From Galbibacter orientalis DSM 19592 (GTDB lineage Bacteria; Bacteroidota; Bacteroidia; Flavobacteriales; Flavobacteriaceae): 64,000 nt of DNA. Shown in pieces: positions 8,268-16,919 of this stretch; position 1 is the stretch's first letter; each line of letters begins with the position of its first letter. The stretch lies in contig NZ_JH651379.1 in NCBI RefSeq assembly GCF_000260115.1, forward strand, positions 744,001 through 808,000, given 5' to 3'. The translations under genes were made by a program, and so were the position numbers. The notes under the pieces were generated by a model that saw nothing but the letters and a program-made list of their open reading frames with translations, searched no databases and had not been told where the DNA came from.

Positions 8268-9494
8268 TTATTGATTTTTAATTTCTTCTGTTTCAATAAT
8301 CACTTCATTCTGTAATGTTCTATGAACAGGACATTTCGAAGCAATTTCTTTTAATTTATTCCGTTGGGTTTCATCCAAATTTCCTACAAATTTTAATTTC
8401 TTGGATAAATAATCAATCCGTCCAGGTTTTTCTACATCTACCTTTAAATCGTCGCTGTGTTTTTTTGAATGTGTTATATATACAAATACTTCTTCCAGCG
8501 GCCATCCTTTCCTTTCTGCATAAAGTTTTATCGTCATGGTTGTGCAAGCAGCCAATCCAGCGCTTAAATAATCATAGGGACCTGGCCCAAAATCATCTCC
8601 ACCAAAACTTTGGGGTTCATCTGCAATAAAGGCGTGATTTTTCGTCTGAATATTAGTAGTGAAATTATCTTCTTTTAAGTTTAAATGAGCTACTAATTGC
8701 TCGCCATTTGGACTTAACATTTTATTTTCTTCTGAAGAGAAATAACGTTGTGTCCACATTCCAATTATATTTCCTGCATACTCACTATCTTTCGTCTCCG
8801 ACAAAAGATGATCTGCATCATCTAAACTGATAAAACTTTTTGGATGCATTGCATTATGATACAATTCTTGTGCATTCTCAATCCCAACCTTCTTATCAAA
8901 AGGAGCATGCATAATTAATAAAGGCTTTCTTAAGGATTTTACAATTTCTGGAAGGTTTTTCTTATCAAAATCTTCCACAAAATCCTTGTCAATTGTAAAA
9001 GGTCTCCCTCCAATGTTTACTTCAATATCTCCTTTCTTTTCTATGTCTTCAATTTGATGAGAAAACAACTGCTTAACATGGGAAATCGAAGCTGGTGCTC
9101 CAATAGTTGCTACCGCTTTTACCGAATTCAACATAGATGCAGCCACTAAAACCGCTGCCCCTCCAAGAGAATGACCTACCAGTAGTGAAGGTTCGGCATA
9201 ATTTTCTTTTATAAACTGATTCACAGCCAGCAAATCATCAACATTTGCAGAAAAGTGACTTTCCGCAAACTCTCCTTCACTTCGTCCTAAACCCGTAAAA
9301 TCAAAACGTATTACTCCAAAGCCAAAATTTGTAAGCGACCTACTTATATTACGTACTGCACCAAAACTACTGTTACATGTAAAACAATGCGCAAAAATTG
9401 CATAATAATTAGGTTTTTGGTTTGCAGGAAGCTCTAAATAAGCTTGTAACTTATATCCCCTTTTATTAATAATATCTAGCTTTGAATTTTTCAC
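8268..9494 (-). CDS. Bifunctional alpha/beta hydrolase - OsmC fusion protein
   Basis: A 408-residue protein with two domains. Residues 1-250 are an alpha/beta hydrolase ([17 protein letters not shown] with the nucleophilic serine, [18 protein letters not shown]). Residues 265-408 are an OsmC/Ohr-like domain with its two redox cysteines in [16 protein letters not shown] and SKCPVHRTL. OsmC-family proteins reduce organic hydroperoxides. The fusion is known in Bacteroidota and proteobacteria and suggests that the hydrolase releases acyl peroxides for reduction, which is inference. First gene of the three-gene unit with the zinc-ribbon protein and aldo/keto reductase. Confidence 0.85.
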   Translation of the reverse strand: MKNSKLDIINKRGYKLQAYLELPANQKPNYYAIFAHCFTCNSSFGAVRNISRSLTNFGFGVIRFDFTGLGRSEGEFAESHFSANVDDLLAVNQFIKENYAEPSLLVGHSLGGAAVLVAASMLNSVKAVATIGAPASISHVKQLFSHQIEDIEKKGDIEVNIGGRPFTIDKDFVEDFDKKNLPEIVKSLRKPLLIMHAPFDKKVGIENAQELYHNAMHPKSFISLDDADHLLSETKDSEYAGNIIGMWTQRYFSSEENKMLSPNGEQLVAHLNLKEDNFTTNIQTKNHAFIADEPQSFGGDDFGPGPYDYLSAGLAACTTMTIKLYAERKGWPLEEVFVYITHSKKHSDDLKVDVEKPGRIDYLSKKLKFVGNLDETQRNKLKEIASKCPVHRTLQNEVIIETEEIKNQ

Positions 9495-9652
9495 ACGAAT
9501 AAAATTAAGTTAAACATTTATTTTTTAGAATATTACATAATTAAGTACTCAAGCACTACCTCTTAAAAAGCCTTCGCTTTATTCATCTCCTTTTGTGGAG
9601 GCATTTATTTTGACTATAATAAATCCCTCAATAAGGCCTGCATATATCAGTT

Positions 9653-10156
9653 TTATAAAGTGCTTTCTAACTTTTCTTTATTTGTAAATTCAGAAAATTC
9701 TTTTAATAACTTTTTCAATTTAGGATTGATGTAGCTTTTACAAAACGGCTTTTCTGGATTACTGAAATAATAATTATGAAACATTTCTTCAGAAGGTTTA
9801 AAGCTTTCAAAACTATATACCTTGGTAATTATTTCTTCTGAAAATTCTTTCTGTAACAACTCTAAAACCTCCATCGATTTATCTTTCTGCTCTTCTGAAA
9901 AAGTATAGATTGCAGATTTATAAGCATCTCTCCAACTATGATTAACAGTGCTTTTATGGGTGTGTAAGTGAATTTCTATAAGCGTTTTCAAAGAAATTTC
10001 ATCTGGAATAAAATGAACAATAATAGCCTCAGAAAATTGGTCTTTATACTCTTTTGAAGCTACAAACCCCTGCGCTACTTTTTTCACTCCTACAAGCGAC
10101 TGGTAAATAGCTTCCATACACCAATAACAGCTCCCGCTAAGTGCTATTTTATTCAT
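9653..10156 (-). CDS. Divergent peptide-methionine (S)-S-oxide reductase (MsrA-like)
   Basis: A 167-residue MsrA-fold protein. The catalytic motif is SGSCYWCMEAIYQ instead of GGCFWC, retaining the reactive cysteine. The central HSWRDAYKSAIYT and MFHNYYFSNPEKPFC segments match MsrA layout, but the usual GY-GG loop is replaced by GFVASKEYKDQ. It reduces methionine sulfoxide in the family, though the altered loop could change its specificity. Last gene of a seven-gene same-strand unit; a second, canonical msrA lies at 13891. Confidence 0.75.
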   Translation of the reverse strand: MNKIALSGSCYWCMEAIYQSLVGVKKVAQGFVASKEYKDQFSEAIIVHFIPDEISLKTLIEIHLHTHKSTVNHSWRDAYKSAIYTFSEEQKDKSMEVLELLQKEFSEEIITKVYSFESFKPSEEMFHNYYFSNPEKPFCKSYINPKLKKLLKEFSEFTNKEKLESTL

Positions 10157-10159
10157 TTA

Positions 10160-10453
10160 CTATCCTTCTTCTGTTATTTCTACCCCTTTCCAAAAGGCTA
10201 CATAATCTTTAATTTCTTTTGCCAATGGCGTTGGATTTGGATAATACCATGCAGCCATTTTATTAGTCTTACCAGCTACATCAATATTAAAATAAGATGC
10301 TTTTCCTTTCCAAGAACAAGTAGTATGTGTTTCTGTTTCCTTAAAAAATTGTTTGTTAAGACTATTCTGAGGAAAATATTTATTTCCTTCTATCTCTTTA
10401 ATCTCACTACTTTCAGCTAAAATTTCTCCATTCCAACTTGCTCTGTATTTCAT
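10160..10453 (-). CDS. DUF427 domain protein
   Basis: A 97-residue single-domain protein matching the DUF427 pattern: RASWNGEILAES, TTCSWKGKASYF and AAWYYPNPTPLAKEIKDYVAFWKG. Family members are small cytoplasmic beta-barrel proteins without an agreed reaction. It sits 3 bp upstream of the divergent msrA-like gene and inside the redox unit, the only clue to its role. Confidence 0.75.
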   Translation of the reverse strand: MKYRASWNGEILAESSEIKEIEGNKYFPQNSLNKQFFKETETHTTCSWKGKASYFNIDVAGKTNKMAAWYYPNPTPLAKEIKDYVAFWKGVEITEEG

Positions 10454-10479
10454 TTTAATTATTATTGTTTTTTTAATTT

Positions 10480-10725
10480 TTACCCTTTATAATTATTTAA
10501 AAAATGAATCACTTTTTGTTCAGGCATTTCACAAGGTTTTAAATTTTCAGATTTACTTGTTATATAGTAATTCAAACTAATAAAATCATTTCCTCCAAGC
10601 TCTTTAGCATAGATTTTAATGCTTTTACCATCATTAAAATCGGCTCTAGTTACTCCATATTTTTTCTGTTGATATTCAACTTCAGAATAACCAAGAGGTA
10701 AATTTTTTATTTTTTCAAGTATCAT
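10480..10725 (-). CDS. Small conserved-looking protein of unknown function
   Basis: An 81-residue soluble protein with no signal peptide, no membrane segment and a single cysteine (KPCEMPEQK near the C-terminus). I do not recognise a family. It overlaps the DM13 gene stop by four bases and precedes the DUF427 gene by 26 bp, so it belongs to the seven-gene redox unit. Confidence 0.55.
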   Translation of the reverse strand: MILEKIKNLPLGYSEVEYQQKKYGVTRADFNDGKSIKIYAKELGGNDFISLNYYITSKSENLKPCEMPEQKVIHFLNNYKG

Positions 10726-11126
10726 TCTTCATCCATTAAATCAATACCTCCCCAAACAACTGAAAATTTCTGACAATGTATTACCAAAGATTTATAGTCT
10801 GCTATATTTACTTCTGGCGGAAATTTATACTTCTGCGCCCCCTTATTCGACTTTAAACTTGCAACATAAACGCCTCCTTCTTTGTCGATAGCATCTCTGT
10901 TGTTAATTTCACTCATCTCTTTTTGAGAGAGATATAACTTCAAATCTGGACCAGCCAAGGTGTAAAAATCCCCTCCAAGTACAAAGTACATCTCTTTATT
11001 TTCTTTCTGAACGCTCCAATTTCCTCTAATACTATATACTTTATCTACCCATTGATTTCCTTTTTGAGCAATTCCTTCAGCATTGGTCATAACTATTAGT
11101 AATAGTGTTAATACGGTTGTTTTCAT
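10722..11126 (-). CDS. Secreted DM13 domain protein
   Basis: A 134-residue protein with a signal peptide (residues 1-20, TVLTLLLIVMTNAEGIA) and a DM13 domain with the features YVLGG-like core, GPDLKLYLS, VASLKSNKGAQKYKFP and a C-terminal CQKFSVVWGGIDL. The DM13 domain has a near-invariant cysteine and is proposed to take part in electron transfer. It is exported, unlike its operon neighbours. The stop overlaps the start of the following small gene. Confidence 0.75.
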   Translation of the reverse strand: MKTTVLTLLLIVMTNAEGIAQKGNQWVDKVYSIRGNWSVQKENKEMYFVLGGDFYTLAGPDLKLYLSQKEMSEINNRDAIDKEGGVYVASLKSNKGAQKYKFPPEVNIADYKSLVIHCQKFSVVWGGIDLMDEE

Positions 11127-11140
11127 TTTTTTATTTTTGG

Positions 11141-12712
11141 TTAAGAACTACACGATAACATGGAACAACCTACTTTATGGCGTGCCCATTCAGGGCGTTT
11201 AACAAACCATTTCTCATTGTCTGGTTGTTCATCATACGGTTTTTTTAGTAATTGATATAACTCTTCTATCAAAGAATAATTGCCTTTATCGGCACTCTCT
11301 ATTGCTAGTTGAGCCATATAATTTCTCAATACATATTTAGGGTTTACATTATTCATTTTCTCTTTTCTAGCTTCATCAGATAAGCGCTCTTTTTTCAATC
11401 GGTTTCTATAAAAAGTAAACCAAGTGTTCCATTTTTCAAGAATTTCTCCTTGAATTTCTTCCGAAGAATAAAAAGCCTCTTTTACTATGTCTACCCCACT
11501 CCCATTTTTTTCTTTCGTAAATTTACTCAAATTTCTGAAAAAAATCGTCATGTCTGTTTCTGATAATTCTAAATTTTCTTCTAATTGAAGAATTAAACGA
11601 GAATCTTCCTCCTCCTTTTGCTCTAATCCAAGCTTACTTCGCATCATCTCTAAAGACTTTTCTTCAAAATCTACCTTATAGTCGTTTAGTATTTTTTCTA
11701 ACCCTTCTACTTCATCAATTAACGGATAAATAGCATTTGCCAACTGATACAAATTCCAAAGTCCAATATTTGGTTGATTTCCAAAACGGTATCTTTTATT
11801 AGTAGCATCTGTTGTATTGGGCGTCCATCCAAAATCAAATCCTTCAAGCCAACCATAAGGCCCATAATCTATGGTAAGACCTAGAATAGACATATTATCT
11901 GTATTAAGAACTCCGTGTACAAAGCCAACTCGTTGCCAATGCAATACCGTTTCTAAAGTTCGGGTTGCTACTTCTTTAAAAAACTGAATATAAACCTCTT
12001 TTGAAGGAGTAACTAAATACGGATAAAAATGTTTTATGGTATAGTCGGCTAGCTTTTTTAAACTCTCATGATCTCCCCTTGCTGCAAAAATTTCAAAATT
12101 CCCGAATCGTATAAATGAAGGTGCAACCCTACAAACTACAGCCCCTTTTTCATAAGCTGGATTTCCATTATAAAGCACATCTCTTAATACCTCATCTCCA
12201 GTAAGCGCAAGAGACAAGGCTCTTGTTGTTGGAACTCCTAAATGAAACATTGCTTCGCTACACAAATATTCTCGAATTGAAGAACGCAATACTGCAAGTC
12301 CGTCAGCAGACCTAGAATATGGCGTTTCTCCAGCCCCTTTTAATTGGATTGCCCACCGCTTATTATTGTGAACTACTTCTCCAAGGTTAATAGCGCGACC
12401 ATCTCCAAGTTGTCCTGCCCAATTCCCAAATTGATGTCCGCCATAGCACATAGCATAAGGCTTGGTGTTATCCAACACCTCATTTCCAGTGAAAATTTTT
12501 AAAAAAGCATCCGATTTTTTTTCCTCCTCAGATATCCCAAGCGCTTGCAACATAGCATCCGACACATGGAGTAACGCTGGCGCTGTCGTTTTTTTGGGAG
12601 TAACATATGAAAAGAAAGCCTCTTTAACTTGCCTTCTTGAATTTTCTAAAATAGGGTCTGCTGGGAGTTCTTTATTAAAAGTATCTTGTATGTTTAGTTG
12701 TATAGTATTCAC
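11141..12712 (-). CDS. selO: Protein adenylyltransferase SelO (YdiU family)
   Basis: A 523-residue pseudokinase-fold enzyme that transfers AMP from ATP to Ser, Thr or Tyr of target proteins. Diagnostic blocks are CYGGHQFGNWAGQLGDGRA, QLKGAGETPYSRSADG, VLRSSIREYLCSEAMF, GVPTTRALSL, FVHGVLNTDNMSILG and DYGPYGWLEGFDFGW. The tail ends CSMLSCSS; the penultimate CSS holds cysteine where animal SelO has selenocysteine. In E. coli SelO modifies redox proteins. Here it starts 5 bp after a glutaredoxin-GNAT fusion gene and sits in the middle of a redox operon. Confidence 0.93.
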   Translation of the reverse strand: MNTIQLNIQDTFNKELPADPILENSRRQVKEAFFSYVTPKKTTAPALLHVSDAMLQALGISEEEKKSDAFLKIFTGNEVLDNTKPYAMCYGGHQFGNWAGQLGDGRAINLGEVVHNNKRWAIQLKGAGETPYSRSADGLAVLRSSIREYLCSEAMFHLGVPTTRALSLALTGDEVLRDVLYNGNPAYEKGAVVCRVAPSFIRFGNFEIFAARGDHESLKKLADYTIKHFYPYLVTPSKEVYIQFFKEVATRTLETVLHWQRVGFVHGVLNTDNMSILGLTIDYGPYGWLEGFDFGWTPNTTDATNKRYRFGNQPNIGLWNLYQLANAIYPLIDEVEGLEKILNDYKVDFEEKSLEMMRSKLGLEQKEEEDSRLILQLEENLELSETDMTIFFRNLSKFTKEKNGSGVDIVKEAFYSSEEIQGEILEKWNTWFTFYRNRLKKERLSDEARKEKMNNVNPKYVLRNYMAQLAIESADKGNYSLIEELYQLLKKPYDEQPDNEKWFVKRPEWARHKVGCSMLSCSS

Positions 12713-12716
12713 TTTT

Positions 12717-13253
12717 TTAAAATTCTATTATTTCTTTCCATTTATCACTTCTCTTAGCTACAGCTTTAACATAAGAACAAACAGCAACTGCTTTATAACC
12801 TTCTTTAGTTAATTTTTCAAATGTTTTTTCTACCAATTCTTTTCCTATTCCTCTACCTCTTAATTGTATCGGAACTTCAGAATGAATTAAATACATTTTA
12901 CCATTTTTAAGTTGATATTCAACTTTTGCTATTTCCTCATTAATAGCTAAAAGATACGCATTATTTACTTTATCATGTTGTACATCCAAAATTGACGGTA
13001 TTAGCTTATTAAGCCATTTATTGAGTTCCTCTTTATTAGGATTTCTCAACTTTTTTGATCCAATTGTAATTGTTGGAAAATTTAATTTCCCAGATTCATA
13101 CAAACTTCTTAGTTCCTCAGCATAATCTTCATTTTTTTCTACATCCAAAAATTGAAAAGGAAGTCCACGCGCTTCCAACAATAATTGGTAGTAGCGCGTT
13201 TTATGACAACCTTCTGCTCCGTATAATTTAATTATAGGAATATTTTTTTTCAT
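12717..13253 (-). CDS. Glutaredoxin-like / GNAT acetyltransferase fusion
   Basis: A 178-residue two-domain protein. Residues 1-82 are glutaredoxin-like (IIKLYGAEGCHKTRYYQLLLE, with a monothiol-type CHKT in place of CxxC, and FPTITIGSKKLRNP, the cis-Pro region). Residues 95-178 are a short GNAT-type acetyltransferase of the YjdJ/NATD1 kind (GKMYLIHSEVP, QLRGRGIGKELVEKTFE, VAVCSYVKAVAKRSDKW). Stop and start of the flanking genes are within 4 bp on both sides. The order of glutaredoxin then acetyltransferase is unusual; the substrate of either half is unknown. Confidence 0.75.
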   Translation of the reverse strand: MKKNIPIIKLYGAEGCHKTRYYQLLLEARGLPFQFLDVEKNEDYAEELRSLYESGKLNFPTITIGSKKLRNPNKEELNKWLNKLIPSILDVQHDKVNNAYLLAINEEIAKVEYQLKNGKMYLIHSEVPIQLRGRGIGKELVEKTFEKLTKEGYKAVAVCSYVKAVAKRSDKWKEIIEF

Positions 13254-13744
13254 TAAACTGTTTTTAAAAATTCAATCGCATTCTCCACATTTAAATGAAA
13301 GTCTGCAAAAACTACCTTATCATGCTTATCAATAAAAATAAACCAAGGTGTTCCTCCCGTTTGGTAATTAGTTAGGATTTTAGAACGATTTCCTGTAGTC
13401 TCATCTCCAGGATCATGTCCAAAAGGAATCTTTAAATTGTATTTAGCCTGCGTTTCTACCATTTTTTCAAAAGTATTAGCATCATGTCCTTCAAAAACGG
13501 TTTGAATGGCTAAAAATTCTACCTCATCCTTGTTTTTTAATGCTTCTACCATTTTCTGTAAGGCTGGAAGTCCCTGACTATGACAGCCTAGACACCAACT
13601 TTGAAAACAATATATTACTTTGAATTTTCCTTGAAAATCGGACAACTCAATGGGATTTGTTTTATTTCCATCAGCATCTATCCATAAATTTACATCAAAT
13701 GCTGGAGCATTAAATATTGTTTTGTCTTCATTTTGATTGCTCAT
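13253..13744 (-). CDS. TlpA/redoxin-type thioredoxin-fold protein
   Basis: A 163-residue thioredoxin-fold protein with the active-site motif FQSWCLGCHSQGLPAL (CxxC) and a C-terminal GGTPWFIFIDKHDKVVFADFH with the cis-Pro. No signal peptide is visible, so it should act in the cytoplasm. It is the first gene of the seven-gene unit and its stop overlaps the next start. It probably supplies electrons to one or more downstream reductases, which is inference from position. Confidence 0.8.
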   Translation of the reverse strand: MSNQNEDKTIFNAPAFDVNLWIDADGNKTNPIELSDFQGKFKVIYCFQSWCLGCHSQGLPALQKMVEALKNKDEVEFLAIQTVFEGHDANTFEKMVETQAKYNLKIPFGHDPGDETTGNRSKILTNYQTGGTPWFIFIDKHDKVVFADFHLNVENAIEFLKTV

Positions 13745-13792
13745 TATTCATTCCCTTTCTTTTTAAAATGATTACACTTATTTGGAATAAAA

Positions 13793-13821
13793 AGCACCTA
13801 AAAGATAAACTCTTAGGTGCT
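13793..13821 (-). terminator. Intrinsic terminator after msrBA
   Basis: Inverted repeat AGCACCTAA / TTAGGTGCT with an 11-base loop, followed on the minus strand by a T-rich stretch (GCTTTTTATT). It separates the msrB-msrA transcript from the seven-gene redox unit. Confidence 0.75.
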
Positions 13822-13890
13822 CAAAATGTTAAATAATCTAAGTAAATTCCCTCAATATAAAATAAGCTTATGAGGTATTAGCACTAAAAA

Positions 13891-14442
13891 TTACGAAGCC
13901 GCCTTTTTTAATTTATCGGCATGCATTTTACGTAGTTTTGTCAATTTTGGAGTTATTACAGCACTGCAATAACCTTGTGTTTGATTATTTTTATAGTAAT
14001 CTTGATGATACTCCTCCGCTTCAAAAAACGCTCCTATCGGACTAATTTCTGTAACAATCTCATCTTCATAATAAGGTGCTATTTGCTTTACTACTTCTTC
14101 GGCAATTTTCTTTTGTTCCTCATTATGATAATAAATAACCGAACGGTATTGAGAACCAACATCTGCTCCTTGACGATTCATGGTTGTTGGATCATGACTT
14201 GTCATAAAAATAACTAACAAATCATCATAAGAAATAACTTGTGGGTCAAAGCTTATCTGTATTACCTCCGCATGCCCTGTAAGTCCAGAACATACCTCTC
14301 GGTAAGTAGGTTTTCCAGGAGCATTACCCCCTGTATAACCAGAAACAACTTTTTCTACCCCTGCAACTTCTTGAAAAACTGCTTCAATACACCAAAAACA
14401 TCCGCCACCTATTGTTGCTAATTCTAATTTTTTAGTTGTCAT
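13891..14442 (-). CDS. msrA: Peptide-methionine (S)-S-oxide reductase MsrA
   Basis: A 183-residue canonical MsrA. IGGGCFWCIEAVFQ holds the catalytic cysteine, VVSGYTGGNAPGKPTYREVCSGLTGHAEV (segments SGYTGG and GLTGHAEV) the substrate loop and QGYCSAVITPKL a resolving cysteine. It reduces methionine-S-sulfoxide in proteins. The ATG lies 11 bp inside the end of msrB and a terminator follows, so msrB and msrA form a two-gene operon covering both sulfoxide stereoisomers. Confidence 0.95.
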   Translation of the reverse strand: MTTKKLELATIGGGCFWCIEAVFQEVAGVEKVVSGYTGGNAPGKPTYREVCSGLTGHAEVIQISFDPQVISYDDLLVIFMTSHDPTTMNRQGADVGSQYRSVIYYHNEEQKKIAEEVVKQIAPYYEDEIVTEISPIGAFFEAEEYHQDYYKNNQTQGYCSAVITPKLTKLRKMHADKLKKAAS

Positions 14443-14890
14443 TTTCTTTCCTTTCTAATTTAATTGATGCTGAATTTATACAATATCGTAATCCACTTGG
14501 TTCTGGACCATCTGGAAAAACATGTCCCTGATGCGCATCGCAAGTATTACACAAAACTTCTACACGTACCATTCCAAAGGAGCTATCTTTTATATATTTA
14601 ATAGCATTCTCTTTTATTGGTTGTGTAAAACTTGGCCATCCAGAACTCGAATCGTATTTTATGGTAGAATCAAACAAAGGTGTATCACAACATACACAAT
14701 TATACTGTCCAGCATCATAAATAGAACATAAAGCACCCGAATGTGCCATTTCCGTGCCTTTTAAACGTGTTATTCTATATTGTTCTGGTGTGAGTATTTC
14801 TTTCCATTCTGCCTCTGTTTTTTCAACACGCCTGTCTGGCTTTGGATTCCCTTTTACAGAAAAATTAATAACGTCTTTCCAAGTTAACAT
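14432..14890 (-). CDS. msrB: Peptide-methionine (R)-S-oxide reductase MsrB
   Basis: A 152-residue MsrB. The zinc ligands are in NCVCCDTPLFDS and VLCNTCDAHQGHVFPDGP, and the catalytic cysteine is in GLRYCINSASIKL. It reduces methionine-R-sulfoxide. It is the first gene of an msrB-msrA pair overlapping by 11 bp. The 253 bp upstream (14891-15143), before recJ, hold no gene that I can see. Confidence 0.95.
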   Translation of the reverse strand: MLTWKDVINFSVKGNPKPDRRVEKTEAEWKEILTPEQYRITRLKGTEMAHSGALCSIYDAGQYNCVCCDTPLFDSTIKYDSSSGWPSFTQPIKENAIKYIKDSSFGMVRVEVLCNTCDAHQGHVFPDGPEPSGLRYCINSASIKLERKENDN

Positions 14891-15143
14891 ACTGTAGTGT
14901 CCTTTCTTTATTGGTTAAAAATGTTCTTAATGAAATTTTGGTATCTCGACTTATTTGATACTTAATAATAGTCGAAGTAACTATCAATTCCTTACAATTA
15001 TAAACATAACTTCTTCTAAATATATAGAATTTAATCGTAATTATGCAAATCCTATTTCTTCTTTTAAAACTAATACTGAAATATGTAAAATACTATAAAT
15101 TGAAGTTAAATGATAAGCAGAAAAAGATAAAATTAGATTGCTC

Positions 15144-16835
15144 TTATTTGATGTCTTTTAATTTAAGTTGAAGGGAAATAGTTCCATTCCATTCATTTTC
15201 ATCAATAGCATACACAGCAGAAAATGTTTGTTGGTTTTTAATCCTTGCTATTTTATCTCCAAGATTAAAACCAATTCCATTAATAGAAGGACTTCCATTT
15301 TGAGATACGCTTATTTTTAAATGTGCATCATCTTGTCCCACACATTTGCTATATCCTGTATCTTTTAAATTTTGGGTAAGAAACACTGGCGATAAATTCC
15401 CTGGGCCAAATGGAGCAAATTGTTTTAAAATACGATAAAACTTAGGTGTAATTTGGTCTAAATTAAGCTCGCTATCAATAATAATTTCAGGAGTTAAAAG
15501 TTTTGTGTCAATAGTTTCCGAAACTACTTTCTCAAACTTTGTTTTAAAAGCTTCATATTGCTGCGGCTTTAAAGTAAGTCCTGCCGCATATTTGTGTCCT
15601 CCAAATTGCTCCAAACAATCTTCACAAGCTTCAATAGCATTATAAACATCAAAACCTTTTACCGAACGGGCTGAAGCAGCAAGTTTTTCACCACTTTTTG
15701 TAAATACTAAAGTAGGTCTATAATGAGTTTCTATAAGTCTTGAAGCTACAATTCCGATAACACCTTTATGCCAACCTTCATTATAAACTACCGAAGTAAA
15801 TTTATCTTCTTCTTTATTATCTATAATTTGCTGAAGCGCTTCTTTCGTTATTTCTTTATCTAAGCTTTTTCTATCCGAATTAAAAATATCTATTTCTTCA
15901 GCAAAACTTTGCGCTGTTTCGAAATCTTTCTCTGTTAAAAGTTGCACTGCATGCAACCCATGTTTCATTCTTCCAGCTGCATTTATCCGAGGAGCTATTA
16001 CAAAAACAACATCGGTAATAGTTAATTTCTTTTTAAGGTGTTTGGAGATAATTGCTTTAATTCCAGCTCTAGGATTGTCATTTATAACCTTTAATCCAAA
16101 ATAAGCCAGCACTCTATTTTCTCCAGTTATAGGCACAATATCGGCACCAATAGCAGTAGCCACCAAATCTAAATACGGAATAAAATCAAGGATTGTTTTT
16201 CCAGCTTTTGTACCCAAAGCCTGGATTAATTTAAACCCAACTCCACAACCACAAAGTTCGTCGTATGGATAGTTACAATCGTCTTGTTTAGGGTCTAAAA
16301 TAGCTACCGCATCTGGAATTACATCGCCTGGTCTATGGTGATCGCAAATTATAAAATCGATTCCTTTTTCTTTGGCATAAGCTACTTTATCTACAGCTTT
16401 AATGCCACAATCTAGTGCTATAATTAAGGTAAAACCATTGTCATCTGCAAAATCAATTCCTTGATAAGAAACACCATATCCTTCATTATACCTATCTGGA
16501 ATATATGTTGCTACATTTGGATATGCTTCTAAAAGATAAGACGACATCAAAGAAACTGCCGTAGTTCCATCCACATCATAATCTCCATACACTAAAATAT
16601 TCTCTCCTTCGGCAATTGCCTTTTCAATTCTAGATACCGCTTTTTCCATATCCTTCATCAAAAAAGGATCGTGTAAATGACTCAAAGAAGGGCGAAAAAA
16701 CTTTTTTGCTTCTTCATAATTTGTAATTTCTCTTTGTAAAAGTAAACTAGCAATAACAGTATCCACTCCCAATGTTTCTGAAAGTGAGTTAATAGCTTCT
16801 TTATTATGTGATGCTTTTACAGTCCAACGAGTCAT
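15144..16835 (-). CDS. recJ: Single-stranded-DNA-specific exonuclease RecJ
   Basis: A 563-residue DHH-family 5'-3' exonuclease used in recombination and mismatch repair. Motifs in order: LVYGDYDVDGTTAVSLMS (motif I), ALDCGIKAVDK (motif II), FIICDHHRPGD (DHH motif III), APRINAAGRMKHG (motif IV) and the DHHA1 block FGGHKYAAGLTL. Length and layout are normal for RecJ. Flanking gaps are short and hold no other gene. Confidence 0.94.
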   Translation of the reverse strand: MTRWTVKASHNKEAINSLSETLGVDTVIASLLLQREITNYEEAKKFFRPSLSHLHDPFLMKDMEKAVSRIEKAIAEGENILVYGDYDVDGTTAVSLMSSYLLEAYPNVATYIPDRYNEGYGVSYQGIDFADDNGFTLIIALDCGIKAVDKVAYAKEKGIDFIICDHHRPGDVIPDAVAILDPKQDDCNYPYDELCGCGVGFKLIQALGTKAGKTILDFIPYLDLVATAIGADIVPITGENRVLAYFGLKVINDNPRAGIKAIISKHLKKKLTITDVVFVIAPRINAAGRMKHGLHAVQLLTEKDFETAQSFAEEIDIFNSDRKSLDKEITKEALQQIIDNKEEDKFTSVVYNEGWHKGVIGIVASRLIETHYRPTLVFTKSGEKLAASARSVKGFDVYNAIEACEDCLEQFGGHKYAAGLTLKPQQYEAFKTKFEKVVSETIDTKLLTPEIIIDSELNLDQITPKFYRILKQFAPFGPGNLSPVFLTQNLKDTGYSKCVGQDDAHLKISVSQNGSPSINGIGFNLGDKIARIKNQQTFSAVYAIDENEWNGTISLQLKLKDIK

Positions 16836-16919
16836 TTAAAAATATATATGTTTTACTCAACAATCAATAATTATTGCTTTCAGAGTTTACTATGAGGTAG
16901 TTTATTTTAGTAAAATATT

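Noticed and set aside
11141-11200. Possible selenocysteine in SelO
   Set aside because: The C-terminal position is cysteine (CSS) and the gene has no in-frame TGA.
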